From contig JAHDCO010000015.1 in the NCBI GenBank assembly GCA_020629835.1, positions 1-64,000 on the forward strand: a stretch of DNA of 64,000 nt, read 5' to 3'. Every line of letters starts with the position of its first letter. The stretch's first letter is position 1. The notes below the pieces were generated by a model, which made no database searches, had not been told where the DNA came from, and saw only the letters and a program-made list of their open reading frames with translations. The stretch is from Granulosicoccaceae bacterium (GTDB lineage Bacteria > Pseudomonadota > Gammaproteobacteria > Granulosicoccales > Granulosicoccaceae). Below are positions 17,855-26,485 of this stretch, one piece after another. The translations under genes were made by a program, and so were the position numbers.

Positions 17855-18940
17855 TTAGACGCTTTGTGAAAGTGTGATGGGGGTGGATAAATCCACTTTT
17901 TGTGTCAAGGCTGCGTCGAGAATTCGTTCACGGAACGCCTGGCGGGTTGCGATTAGCGCCTGCTCGTTCTTTGTATAGTAATGAACCGACCAATCAATCG
18001 CGTGATCTCCTGCGTCCTGCAGTCGAACCTCCAGCGGATGCTGAAACTCAATCGCTAAGTCGTCCGCTTCGGCTTGCTCATAGGCGCTTTGAAACAGTGC
18101 ACGTACCTCGTTCGGCGGCACGTTATACCCCAGTTTAAACGATAGGCTTTCGCGTAACCCCTTGGCGGATGCATAGCGGGACAGGTTGTGTACCGTGTGA
18201 TCGCGTAATTTCGAATTGCGGATCATCAATCGATGATTGTCCACTAGATTCAGTAGTTCTGTATGGAATGCACGAGTTCGGTGCACGATGGCGTACAGTT
18301 CTTCGCCACCTTCTGTTATGCGAATGACATCACGCTCACCGAGTAACCGTGTGTTCAGGATTATCAGCCCACTAATAATATCCGGGGCCCACGCACCCTG
18401 CGTAAGCGCCAGCATGACGCCAATAAACCCGATGACACCCCCAGCTTCAAGCAGGCTACTGAAGCCTGCAATGCGAACGATGGATATCAACGCAATTAAG
18501 CTGATGAAGACGGTGACGAACAAACTTAATATACGCGACGCGTAGGTGTCCGCTATGCGAACCGAAGCCCCGGTTTGAACCGCTTTCCCGTACCGTTTTC
18601 GAACGAGACGGGCAAAAAGCGTTACCGCCAAATAGCTCAAATACAGCACGACCAGAATCGATATGACTTTCACACCGATGTTGTCGCTGGCATCACCAGA
18701 GTACTGACCAAAGAAACGAAAGTGACCCAGTAAAGCAATCACAACAACGTTTAAGCCCCGCACCACATTCGTCCAGAAACGTTCGGTCAGTTCGCCCTCA
18801 CCTTCCCGCCACTCTCGTTTGGGCCCTGCAATAAATCGAATTAACCAGGGCGCCAGGATAATCAGCAGTACATTCACCAACAGCAAGGCGTAATACAACA
18901 TATCGTGTTGGAGCAAGTACCGACTAATGGCTTCTGTCAC
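17855..18940 (-). CDS. MscS-family mechanosensitive channel
   Basis: A 361-residue membrane protein with four or more hydrophobic segments. The pore-helix and beta-domain region resembles MscS (ALTQGAWAPDIISGLIILNTRLLGERDVIRI, then a beta domain with LMIRNSKLRDHTVHNLSRY). The C-terminal part (SFKLGYNVPPNEVRALF, then VHYYTKN) matches the cytoplasmic vestibule. Family members open under membrane tension and release solutes during hypo-osmotic shock. The pore helix is less glycine/alanine-regular than in E. coli MscS, and the loop before it is glycine-rich (EAGGVIGFIG). It lies 71 bases upstream of the cyclic-di-GMP gene and 33 bases downstream of the xylanase on the same strand. Confidence 0.82.
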   Translation of the reverse strand: MTEAISRYLLQHDMLYYALLLVNVLLIILAPWLIRFIAGPKREWREGEGELTERFWTNVVRGLNVVVIALLGHFRFFGQYSGDASDNIGVKVISILVVLYLSYLAVTLFARLVRKRYGKAVQTGASVRIADTYASRILSLFVTVFISLIALISIVRIAGFSSLLEAGGVIGFIGVMLALTQGAWAPDIISGLIILNTRLLGERDVIRITEGGEELYAIVHRTRAFHTELLNLVDNHRLMIRNSKLRDHTVHNLSRYASAKGLRESLSFKLGYNVPPNEVRALFQSAYEQAEADDLAIEFQHPLEVRLQDAGDHAIDWSVHYYTKNEQALIATRQAFRERILDAALTQKVDLSTPITLSQSV

Positions 18941-18973
18941 TTAACGACTCACCGGTGCTGTGGTTTCTTATTG

Positions 18974-21900
18974 CTACGGCAGTAAAAAACCTTCCTGTAA
19001 CGCTTGATAAGCGGGTTTGGGTTGGTAATTCTCGTCCAGTATCAATGGATTGTGTGCTTTTCGCCAGGAATACCGGTCGGTAAATCCCCAAATTTGCAGT
19101 GCTTTACACGCCGGTTCATTTAAGCACGCCGCTAATACACCCGCGTACACCTCGGCCTGTTGTGCCTCGGTTTGCCCATCAAGAATAGAAACATCCAGCT
19201 CGGTTATGTACACATCCAGGCCAAGGTCTCTAACCTTTGCAAAGGTTTCTGAGACGCCGGTAAAGTCGGCGAAGTCCGCATTCAAATGCATTTGAAAACC
19301 CACCCCATCCACCGGTACACCGTCGTTCACCAACCGCGTCATCAAGGCAATCAATCCGTCAGATTTTGGCCCGGGCATCGCGATATCGTAGTCGTTATAA
19401 ATCAGTTGCCCGGTCGCACCGGCACTGCGTGTTCGCTGAAACGCTTTGTCGATGTGAGATTCACCCATCGCTTCATACCAAATCGATGGTCTCATGCCAC
19501 CGTCTTCAGATAGCGCCTCATTCACCACATCCCACACAGCGACATCGGCGTTGTAGCGACTGACCATCGCATCAATGAATCCATTCATTAAGCCCTCTCG
19601 CGCCATAACCTCAGAATTCATAACCCACGGTGGTAACTGCGTGTACCAAACCAATGCGTGTGCATGCAACGCTTGGTTGTTAGCCTTTGCCACACCAACC
19701 AACCGATCCGCATCTTCATAACGCCAGCGATCGGGTTCAGGATTAATGTAACCCCACTTCATTGAATTCTCAGCGGTCACCATATTGAATTCAGCGCCAG
19801 CAATCCTTTCGTACACCGCAGCATCAGGCTGCTCAGAAATTTCCACCAGCGATGCATAACCTAATTCCAAACCGTGTGCATCGGCTAGCGTACGTAACCG
19901 CTCGCCTGGCAACACAAACGCGCTGGCGTCTCGAACCTCTAAGTGCGCAGTTGCTGTAGCGACCATACTTGGGTCATCAGCATCCTCAGCACGAAAATCA
20001 AACGTTTGAATGCCTGTGAAATCGTCGGGCAGCGTCCAACGCAGCAATCGCATACGTGGCTCGTTGGGATGCTCTTCAAACGTTGCACCGGCAAGTTCAG
20101 TTTCCAACGTTAAGCTGGGCACGGTGCCGTTAGCATCGACCGCCTTAACCCGCAGCGTAAATGAATCACCTTGGCTTACAACATAATCATCGATGGCATC
20201 GATGGTTGGTGGGTGATTCGGTATCAGCGTCAAATCCTCAGGCAGACGAACCTCTATGGTAATCGTGTGCTCAGTGGTCACCGAGCTGTCAATTGCATCA
20301 ATCACCAGGATTCGAATCGAATACACACCGACATCCGGTTGTAATGGGCTCCAAAGCAAACTGCGCGTGCCATCAAAATTATCCACTGACTGCATGCCTT
20401 CAGGTAACCCTGTGATCAACAGTCCCGGTGTCTCGCCATCTGGGTCTATGGGTGCCACCACAAACTCCCATAACGGTCCGGCCACGATAAATTGATCTTC
20501 AATGCCGGGGACAAACGGTGCACGGTTACCAGACTCAGGTAGCTCTAATCGCTCTGAAATGGGTGAAAACAACTTCTCAACGTCGAAAGCCACGACCTGT
20601 ACATCGACTGATTGCCCGGATGCGACTTCAGTGGAGTACTGCGTTGTGAAGACCGTCGCGGCATAACCGCCATCGACGTACACGTTATAGCCAGCCACAC
20701 CCAAGTCGTCCTCGGCCTCATCCCACTGCACAAAAACGCGCGCCGTTGAACCGTCGTCGGTGTAAGTCCCTCGTAGATTATTTGGTGCGGCCGGTGCTTC
20801 ATTTGTGGTTTGCGTGGAATCACTGGAGGCTCGAACCGAGGCTGAGCGCGCTGAAAAATTGCCATCCGGATCAAAGGCAACCACGCTGAATGCCACCACT
20901 TCGCCAGGCACTAGACCTAGGGAGAATTCATTTGAAAAAACAGTAGCGTGATAGCCGTCATTAACATAAACGTTGTACCCAGCCACTCGAGTATTGTCGA
21001 CAGAGTCTTCCCACATCAACGTAGCAAGGTACCCACTGCCCTGCGCTTCTGTGGCGGCAACGACGTTAGCCGGTACCGACGGTGGTGCAGTTCGATCGAT
21101 CGGTTCACCGGGAACCGGCACGGTCGCTGCGACTGAATTTGGCGAAAAATTTCCATCATCATCAAATGCCACCACGCTGTATTCACGCGGTGCATCACTT
21201 GGCTGGTCGGCCGAATACACCGTATCAAACACGGTGGTTAAGTAAGCTCCGTCCACGTACACGTTGTAGCCTGCCACTCGAAAGTCATCCGTGGCGGGTT
21301 CCCAATTCACACTGACCACCCCGTTCGACCAAACACCAGAGACGCCGGTTGGTGTCGTTGGAGCAATGGTTGTGTCCGCAGCACTATCCGCAGGTAAGCG
21401 AAGCGCATCCGATTGCGCCGAGAAGTTATTTCGAATATCGAAGGCCACCACGGACCATCGATGCACGGTGTCCGGGTTAACCGTTCCGACCCAGGCTTCG
21501 GTGGTAACGGTATCCAAATACTGATTATCGCGATACACGTTGTACCCGCGAACCGCTTCATCGTCAGTGGATGCCAGCCATGTGAGCTGTAAGCTATCGC
21601 CTTCAAACGTGCCGGTTAATCCGCTCGGTGTACTCGGCGGTATCGTTAAATCCGAAGGCACCAACGAATCAGGCACCGAAACGTTTTCAGAACGTGCTGA
21701 GAACATTACCGGGGCGTGGTCAAAAGCAACAACAGAAAATTGGGTGAGTTGGTCGGGATTAATGTCCGTTGTGTACTGGTTTTCAAGCACCGTCGTTTCA
21801 TACTGATCGTTACGGTAGACGTTGTAACCCGCAACACCATCGGGGTCATCGTCGGTAGATGCCGACCAGCTTAACGACACCACCGAACCGTTAACGCTTG

Positions 21901-22021
21901 CGTTGAGGTTATCCGGGGTTGTAGGTGCTTGACCGGCGGCAAAGACGGGCGTTGCGATAAAGCTGATAAGAGCGAACCAAATCCTTTGGCTGTTAACAAT
22001 GCGCTGAATCAACGGATGCAT
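18974..22021 (-). CDS. Secreted GH10 endo-1,4-beta-xylanase with five FN3 repeats
   Basis: A 1015-residue exported xylanase. After the signal peptide (WFALISFIATPVFAAG) come five FN3-type repeats of about 85-100 residues. Each carries the diagnostic GYNVYxDxxYxxTV and a SVVAFD strand. Two Ig/cadherin-like domains (each starting N-x-P-P/F) follow, then a GH10 catalytic domain (about 695-1015). The acid/base is Glu835 in WDVVNEALSE and the nucleophile Glu941 in ITELDVS. The ATG at 22021 fits the signal peptide and has AAGGA 12 bases upstream; a start at 22063 is the alternative. Substrate: beta-1,4-xylan. The FN3 repeats probably act as spacers. A related enzyme lies at 32-34 kb. Confidence 0.95.
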   Translation of the reverse strand: MHPLIQRIVNSQRIWFALISFIATPVFAAGQAPTTPDNLNASVNGSVVSLSWSASTDDDPDGVAGYNVYRNDQYETTVLENQYTTDINPDQLTQFSVVAFDHAPVMFSARSENVSVPDSLVPSDLTIPPSTPSGLTGTFEGDSLQLTWLASTDDEAVRGYNVYRDNQYLDTVTTEAWVGTVNPDTVHRWSVVAFDIRNNFSAQSDALRLPADSAADTTIAPTTPTGVSGVWSNGVVSVNWEPATDDFRVAGYNVYVDGAYLTTVFDTVYSADQPSDAPREYSVVAFDDDGNFSPNSVAATVPVPGEPIDRTAPPSVPANVVAATEAQGSGYLATLMWEDSVDNTRVAGYNVYVNDGYHATVFSNEFSLGLVPGEVVAFSVVAFDPDGNFSARSASVRASSDSTQTTNEAPAAPNNLRGTYTDDGSTARVFVQWDEAEDDLGVAGYNVYVDGGYAATVFTTQYSTEVASGQSVDVQVVAFDVEKLFSPISERLELPESGNRAPFVPGIEDQFIVAGPLWEFVVAPIDPDGETPGLLITGLPEGMQSVDNFDGTRSLLWSPLQPDVGVYSIRILVIDAIDSSVTTEHTITIEVRLPEDLTLIPNHPPTIDAIDDYVVSQGDSFTLRVKAVDANGTVPSLTLETELAGATFEEHPNEPRMRLLRWTLPDDFTGIQTFDFRAEDADDPSMVATATAHLEVRDASAFVLPGERLRTLADAHGLELGYASLVEISEQPDAAVYERIAGAEFNMVTAENSMKWGYINPEPDRWRYEDADRLVGVAKANNQALHAHALVWYTQLPPWVMNSEVMAREGLMNGFIDAMVSRYNADVAVWDVVNEALSEDGGMRPSIWYEAMGESHIDKAFQRTRSAGATGQLIYNDYDIAMPGPKSDGLIALMTRLVNDGVPVDGVGFQMHLNADFADFTGVSETFAKVRDLGLDVYITELDVSILDGQTEAQQAEVYAGVLAACLNEPACKALQIWGFTDRYSWRKAHNPLILDENYQPKPAYQALQEGFLLP

Positions 22022-22197
22022 GGTGATCAGAGTTCCTTGAAAGTGCTTGGATTGTGCGCTCATGGCTTCACAATCCTTCGTTTCAAGCGAGTATGAACGC
22101 ATTGTTGGGCCGACGTCAGCTAATCCCGCGTAGCTGTCACGTTCGGCAATGTTGCATGCATCAAGGTGCAACTTTAAGAGAGTTTTTAGATGCTATT

Positions 22198-22227
22198 AAT
22201 GCCATTATTCTGACGAATAATGGCATT
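22198..22227. terminator. 13-bp perfect inverted repeat downstream of the sugar-acid operon
   Basis: AATGCCATTATTC (22198-22210) pairs perfectly with 22215-22227 across a 4-base loop, TGAC. It lies just after the stop of the UxaA-type gene and before the xylanase, both on the minus strand. The position fits a transcript-end hairpin for the sugar-acid operon, but no T-run follows, so an operator for the xylanase gene is an equal possibility. Confidence 0.55.
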
Positions 22228-22240
22228 GCGCAATACGCGA

Positions 22241-23791
22241 TTACATCGTGGCACCAATCTGCCAAGGAACGAATTCGTTATCGCCTAAACCGTGCTGTTC
22301 ACTGAATGTTCGATCACCGGAAGCCACTTCCAATAATCTTCGATAAATGCGTTCACCCACATCAGCAACACTTTCGCCATCAGACACAATCGTACCGGCG
22401 TTGATATCCATGTCTTCACTGAGCGTGTTGTACATGTCTGAATTGGTCGCAATCTTTAAGCACGGGGAAGGTTTACTGCCAAACGTTGAGCCGCGCCCCG
22501 TTGTGAACGATACCAAGTTACAGCCAGTTGCTATTTGACCGGTAACCGAGGCTGGGTCATACCCAGGCGAATCCATAAACACCAGGCCTTTTTCGGTTAC
22601 CCGATCCGCATAAGGTGCTACACGCACTAAGGGTGTGGTTCCACCTTTGGCAACAGCCCCCAGTGATTTTTCTAATATGGTGGTCAGCCCGCCCAACTTA
22701 TTGCCCGGTGAAGGGTTGTTATCTAACGAGCCATGATTACGCGCGACATAGTCACGCCACCAATGCACACGACCCAACACATCCTGCGCAACATCGGCCG
22801 ATATTGCACGGCGCATCAATAGGTGTTCCGCACCGTAGATTTCAGGAGTTTCTGCCAACACCGCAGTACCGCCTTGACGGATCAATTTATCGGCGGCATA
22901 ACCTAACGCCGGGTTTGCGGTAATGCCCGACCATGCATCGGAACCGCCACATTGCAAAGCAAGACTTAAGTGGCTGGCGCTGGCTGGTTTTCTTACACAA
23001 AGATTCACCTCCGCCAACATATCGTTAACAATATCAACACCCGCCTGAACCGTTTTTCTGTGGCCACCGCAGCTTTGGATATTCAGCGTTCGCAACAGCG
23101 GGCCTTCCTGCAATCGATTGACCGACAGGATGGACTGCACCTGGCTGACTTCACAGCCTAAGCCCACGAATAAAACGCCTCCCACATTCGGGTGGGTGGC
23201 AAGGCCTGCAAAAACCCGCTGCAGGTTATCGAACCCTTCACCGCTATCGGCAAGACCACAACCGGTGCCATGCGCGAACGCGGCAACGCCATCCAGATTG
23301 GGGTAGTTCGCAAGTTCTGCGCTACTGAAATGGTTGGCGATGGTGTGTGCGGCCGTGGCAGAGCAATTGACACTGCTGATGACGGCCACAAAATTGCGCG
23401 TTCCTACTCGGCCATCCCGGCGGTGAAAGCCCTCGAACGTATCGGTTGGCGAAGGCTGCACCGGTGTTAAGTATTGATCGCTTAACGCTTCGTCTTCTGT
23501 GTCAACAAACATCAGATTATCGGTGTGCACCTGTTCCCCAGCACCAATGTAACGACTGGCAACACCAATGGACTGAGCGTATTTTAATACCGGGGTGCCT
23601 TCCGGAATGCCCTGCAAAGCCATCTTGTGCCCTTTCGGTATACGTTGCAGCACTTCCACACCGCACACCCGTTCCCCAGGCGTTAGCGCGCGTAACGCAA
23701 CACCGACGCTATCTTGTTCATCCAGTATCAGTAACGGTTGGGTTGTATCGCGCTCACGCAGCCAGACAATGGGGGACGTATCGTTAGACAT
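22241..23791 (-). CDS. UxaA/GarD-family sugar-acid dehydratase
   Basis: A 516-residue dehydratase of the altronate/galactarate family. It has an N-terminal SAF-like domain (about 1-100) and then the catalytic part with FEGFHRRDGRVGTRNFVAVISSVNCS, a near-signature for the family. GCGLAD, IQSCGG and ALQCGGSDAWSG carry the conserved cysteines thought to hold the metal. It would remove water from an aldonic or aldaric acid to give a 2-keto-3-deoxy acid. The exact substrate (altronate, galactarate or other) cannot be chosen. It is last in an operon with an SDR and a HIBADH-type reductase; the 5-base gap to the latter suggests coupling. Confidence 0.85.
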   Translation of the reverse strand: MSNDTSPIVWLRERDTTQPLLILDEQDSVGVALRALTPGERVCGVEVLQRIPKGHKMALQGIPEGTPVLKYAQSIGVASRYIGAGEQVHTDNLMFVDTEDEALSDQYLTPVQPSPTDTFEGFHRRDGRVGTRNFVAVISSVNCSATAAHTIANHFSSAELANYPNLDGVAAFAHGTGCGLADSGEGFDNLQRVFAGLATHPNVGGVLFVGLGCEVSQVQSILSVNRLQEGPLLRTLNIQSCGGHRKTVQAGVDIVNDMLAEVNLCVRKPASASHLSLALQCGGSDAWSGITANPALGYAADKLIRQGGTAVLAETPEIYGAEHLLMRRAISADVAQDVLGRVHWWRDYVARNHGSLDNNPSPGNKLGGLTTILEKSLGAVAKGGTTPLVRVAPYADRVTEKGLVFMDSPGYDPASVTGQIATGCNLVSFTTGRGSTFGSKPSPCLKIATNSDMYNTLSEDMDINAGTIVSDGESVADVGERIYRRLLEVASGDRTFSEQHGLGDNEFVPWQIGATM

Positions 23792-23796
23792 AAGCT

Positions 23797-24678
23797 TTAA
23801 CGGTTGTTAGGTATATGACGGCATAATGCAGGGATGGTTTCTTCGCCGTGGCCACGTTCAACGACCGGTGCAATCAACGATTCCGCTGCGCTGGCGATGG
23901 TGTTATAGCCATTTACATCATCGGCAAACTGTTTGTAGTAACGAACGTCTTTCAAACCATTTACCAACGAAAACGCCATGCGACTTTCATCGTTTTCCAA
24001 CGGAGCCGCCATAACCCAATCAAACAAATCACTGTGTACCGGACCTGCGGACATCACTTCATGCAATTGCTTTAAGTCCACACCGGCCGCCTTCGCTGTG
24101 CCTACGATTTCTGCAGTCAAGGCCGCCAGAGATAACGACATTGAATTGTTCAACAGCTTGATGGTGTGTCCCGTACCTAATTCGCCAAGATGAAATAAAT
24201 TTTCAGACATGGTTTCAAGCAGAGGTTTAGCACGCTCAAAATCTTCCACACTGCCCCCTGCCATCATGTTTAACGTACCGGTTTCCGCTGCCTGTGGCGT
24301 GCGTCCCAGGGGCACATCCATCATGGACCCACCGGCTTCGGCTAACGCTGCACCGATGCGTTTTGTGGATGTTGGTTGAGAGGTCCCGCAATCAATTAAC
24401 AAAAAACCCGGCTTTGCCCCAGCCATTAAGCCGTCATCACCAAACACCAGATTCTCAACCACTTCACTGGTGGTAACACAAACAATAACGACATCGGAGG
24501 CCGCCGCAACTTCTTTTGGGGTATTGACTTCCGTTGCGCCTAATGCCACCAGGCGATCCACTGGCTCGCGCCGCTTGTTCGCCATCAGCGTGAGGCTGTA
24601 GCCATGCTTCAGGATGTTTGCCGCCATACCCACACCCATGGCACCCAAGCCGATAAAACCGACCGATTCTTTACTCAT
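23797..24678 (-). CDS. HIBADH/GarR-family NAD(P)-dependent beta-hydroxyacid dehydrogenase
   Basis: A 293-residue cytoplasmic oxidoreductase. The N-terminal Rossmann motif is GFIGLGAMGVGMAANI, and the substrate-binding motif is DVPLGRTPQAAETGTLNMMAGG. The conserved catalytic lysine is in GHTIKLLNNSMSLS. The family includes 3-hydroxyisobutyrate dehydrogenase and tartronate semialdehyde reductase (GarR); the residues seen do not separate them. Between an SDR and a UxaA/GarD-type dehydratase, a sugar-acid role is more likely than valine breakdown. A glucarate/galactarate route ending in tartronate semialdehyde is one fit, but no aldolase is present in this operon. Confidence 0.87.
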   Translation of the reverse strand: MSKESVGFIGLGAMGVGMAANILKHGYSLTLMANKRREPVDRLVALGATEVNTPKEVAAASDVVIVCVTTSEVVENLVFGDDGLMAGAKPGFLLIDCGTSQPTSTKRIGAALAEAGGSMMDVPLGRTPQAAETGTLNMMAGGSVEDFERAKPLLETMSENLFHLGELGTGHTIKLLNNSMSLSLAALTAEIVGTAKAAGVDLKQLHEVMSAGPVHSDLFDWVMAAPLENDESRMAFSLVNGLKDVRYYKQFADDVNGYNTIASAAESLIAPVVERGHGEETIPALCRHIPNNR

Positions 24679-24725
24679 TGTTCACCTGTTGTTGTGCATT
24701 GCATGTTGCATGTCGCACGCCGCAC

Positions 24726-24797
24726 GTTGTACACGCCAGTGCACGCGCAATTGCATGAGCCGTTGCACGCGTCATTGCACGCGCCGTTGCACGCGTC
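24726..24797. repeat. Six degenerate copies of a 12-bp tandem repeat
   Basis: Consecutive 12-mers read GTTGTACACGCC, AGTGCACGCGCA, ATTGCATGAGCC, GTTGCACGCGTC, ATTGCACGCGCC, GTTGCACGCGTC. The consensus is RTTGCACGCGYC, and the last three copies give a perfect 16-bp direct repeat (24759-24774 and 24783-24798). It lies between the SDR stop and the HIBADH-type start, inside one operon. More GCA-rich degenerate sequence extends to about 24695. No ORF with a plausible start uses it. It could be a slipped-strand repeat or a multi-site operator. Confidence 0.8.
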
Positions 24798-24826
24798 AAA
24801 AAAAGATAAAGACGACACACACTAGC

Positions 24827-25564
24827 CTAGATAGACATGCCGCCGTCAGCGTTGATTTGTATACCGCTGGTAAATACCGATTCGTCACTGCCTAAGTGCA
24901 CCGCCACCGCAGCAATTTCTGAAGCGAGGCCAAGCCGCCCCATGGGCTGACGAGCGATGAAGGCCTTTCGAGCCGCTTCAGGATCATCGAATGCGTTGAT
25001 ACGGCCTTCAAGACTGGGACTCTGAACGGTTCCCGGGCAGATGGCATTACAGCGGATGTTCTCACTCACAAAATCCGCAGCCACCGATTTGGTCAAACCA
25101 ATGACCGCGGCTTTGCTGGCACTGTAAGCGAAGCGATTGGGTAACCCTCGATGGGCGCAGATAGACGAGATATTTACAATCGAACCGCCGCCGAGTGACT
25201 GCATGCCCGGCACGCAAGCACGAATGGTCAGATACATGGACTTCACATTCAAGTTGAACGCTTGGTCCCACTCGGACTCTGTACACGTAAGAACACTACC
25301 GTGATGAACCACACCAGCGCAATTGACCAAGACGTCGAACGGGCCTTCTGCAGTCACCAACTCACCGATAGCCTTTTCATCGGTCGCATCCAATGTTCGG
25401 GTACGGATGCCTTCTACCGTATCCAGGCCCTGTAACACCTCAGAATTAATGTCGGTAGCCAATACATCAGCCCCTTCGCTGGCGTACGCCCTGGCAATGG
25501 CCTCGCCAATGCCCTGTGCGCTGGCCGTGACTAGTGCCCGTTTTTTATGCAATCGTTGAGTCAT
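24827..25564 (-). CDS. Short-chain dehydrogenase/reductase (SDR)
   Basis: A 245-residue classical SDR. The cofactor motif is TASAQGIGEAIA (T-x3-G-x-G-like), with DIN after strand beta-2, suggesting NAD(H) preference, and NCAG at about 80-83. The catalytic tetrad is visible: Ser in NISSICAHRG, and Tyr/Lys in YSASKAAV. The C-terminal QINADGGMSI is typical. The N-terminal MTQRL-x-K-ALVTA is reminiscent of 2-keto-3-deoxy-L-fuconate dehydrogenases, but I cannot assign the substrate. The ATG at 25564 fits the SDR N terminus; one at 25573 is nearly as good. First gene of the minus-strand sugar-acid operon. Confidence 0.88.
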   Translation of the reverse strand: MTQRLHKKRALVTASAQGIGEAIARAYASEGADVLATDINSEVLQGLDTVEGIRTRTLDATDEKAIGELVTAEGPFDVLVNCAGVVHHGSVLTCTESEWDQAFNLNVKSMYLTIRACVPGMQSLGGGSIVNISSICAHRGLPNRFAYSASKAAVIGLTKSVAADFVSENIRCNAICPGTVQSPSLEGRINAFDDPEAARKAFIARQPMGRLGLASEIAAVAVHLGSDESVFTSGIQINADGGMSI

Positions 25565-25608
25565 AACCAACATCTTACGCCCGCCACACAAGCGGGGCAA
25601 TACGACTG

Positions 25609-26379
25609 ATGCGTCGATTTTTCTTAGCCTTTGGAATTCTTCTACTGTTGTTTGTGGCACCGGTAGGCATTCAATGGGCGCTGCATATGCAGGCTGAACC
25701 TACGGCCTGGTGGACGATGCGACGCGACAGCAGCGAGCAGGCACCACCGGCAAACCAGCCAGGCGCCGTGATTCAGGTATACGCTGCCCGGGCAGCCCGA
25801 TGGCGAGGAAATCTGGGCGTACACAGTTGGGTGACGTACAAACGCTCCGACGCCGCTTACTACGAACGCTTAGAAGTCATTGGTTATTACGGTGCATACG
25901 GCGGCAACACCGTAAGACAACGACGCGGCAACCCTGACAGTTACTGGTTTGGAAACCGACCTCAGTTACTTCGGCAAATCACCGGTGGTGCGCACGTTGA
26001 TCAGATGATTGATCGCCTGGAAGCAGCGGCCGATGCGTACCCGTACAACACGCAATACAAGGTTTGGCCCGGCCCCAACAGCAACACCTTTGTTGCCTGG
26101 CTGGCGAAGGCCGTGCCGGAGCTGCGCCTGGAATTGCCCCCACTGGCGATCGGTAAAGACTATCTGCCTGATAACGCGTTTGCAGCCAGAACGCCCAGTC
26201 ATCGCGGTGTGCAAGTGTCTTTAGGCGGCTACGCAGGCTTACTGATCGGTTTAGAGGAAGGCATTGAAATCAACCTGCTGGCGGCAACAGTGGGCGTGGA
26301 TGTCTGGCCGCCTGCGTTTAAATTGCCAGGCCTGGGTCGATTGGGCGTGGACGATTTGAAGGAGTTTCATTTCCCTTAA
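25609..26379 (+). CDS. DUF3750 family protein, membrane-anchored
   Basis: A 256-residue protein with an N-terminal hydrophobic segment (about 4-22, possibly an uncleaved anchor) and a periplasmic domain. The DUF3750 signature is clear: IQVYAARAARWRGNLGVHSW near the start, YERLEVIGYY, the YPYNTQYKVWPGPNSNTF block, and ELPPLAIGKDYLPD. The PGPNSNTF motif and conserved histidine suggest an enzyme-like pocket, but the family has no known function. It diverges from the SDR gene and precedes the TetR promoter region. The start at 25609 is the first ATG, and the hydrophobic segment follows directly. Confidence 0.85.
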   Translation: MRRFFLAFGILLLLFVAPVGIQWALHMQAEPTAWWTMRRDSSEQAPPANQPGAVIQVYAARAARWRGNLGVHSWVTYKRSDAAYYERLEVIGYYGAYGGNTVRQRRGNPDSYWFGNRPQLLRQITGGAHVDQMIDRLEAAADAYPYNTQYKVWPGPNSNTFVAWLAKAVPELRLELPPLAIGKDYLPDNAFAARTPSHRGVQVSLGGYAGLLIGLEEGIEINLLAATVGVDVWPPAFKLPGLGRLGVDDLKEFHFP

Positions 26380-26400
26380 CTGGTGAAGTGCGTTCACATT

Positions 26401-26467
26401 TGACGTTCCGTCATTTTTTGACGATCAGGTTGTCATTTTTTGACGAGTTGTCTATTCTCGGTATAAA
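26401..26467 (+). promoter_or_regulatory. Operator/promoter of the TetR-MMPL operon
   Basis: Three related palindromes occur: TGACG-TTC-CGTCA (26401-26413), CGTCA-TTTTT-TGACG (26409-26423), and a second copy GTCATTTTTTGACGA (26432-26446) 22 bases after the matching part of the first. The last one covers a -35 TTGACG (26440-26445), which is 16 bases from a -10 TATAAA (26462-26467). The ATG of the TetR gene follows 18 bases later. This is the geometry expected for autorepression by a dimeric TetR protein; the binding itself is inferred. Confidence 0.75.
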
Positions 26468-26485
26468 AGTGGAACAACCCACGGT

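Noticed and set aside
17883-17896. GTGGATAAATCCAC palindrome similar to 3789-3803
   Set aside because: It lies inside the 3' coding end of the MscS-type gene (reading Val-Asp-Leu-Ser-Thr), so the likeness is more simply explained as chance codon use.
24690-24800. Possible CRISPR array
   Set aside because: The units are 12 bases with no unique spacers and no cas genes nearby. The 8-bp array at 36.5 kb fails for the same reason.
24614-24895. Plus-strand ORF with a repeated Cys-Thr-Arg pattern
   Set aside because: The periodic residues come from the 12-bp DNA repeat. It overlaps two real minus-strand genes, has no good ribosome site and matches no family.
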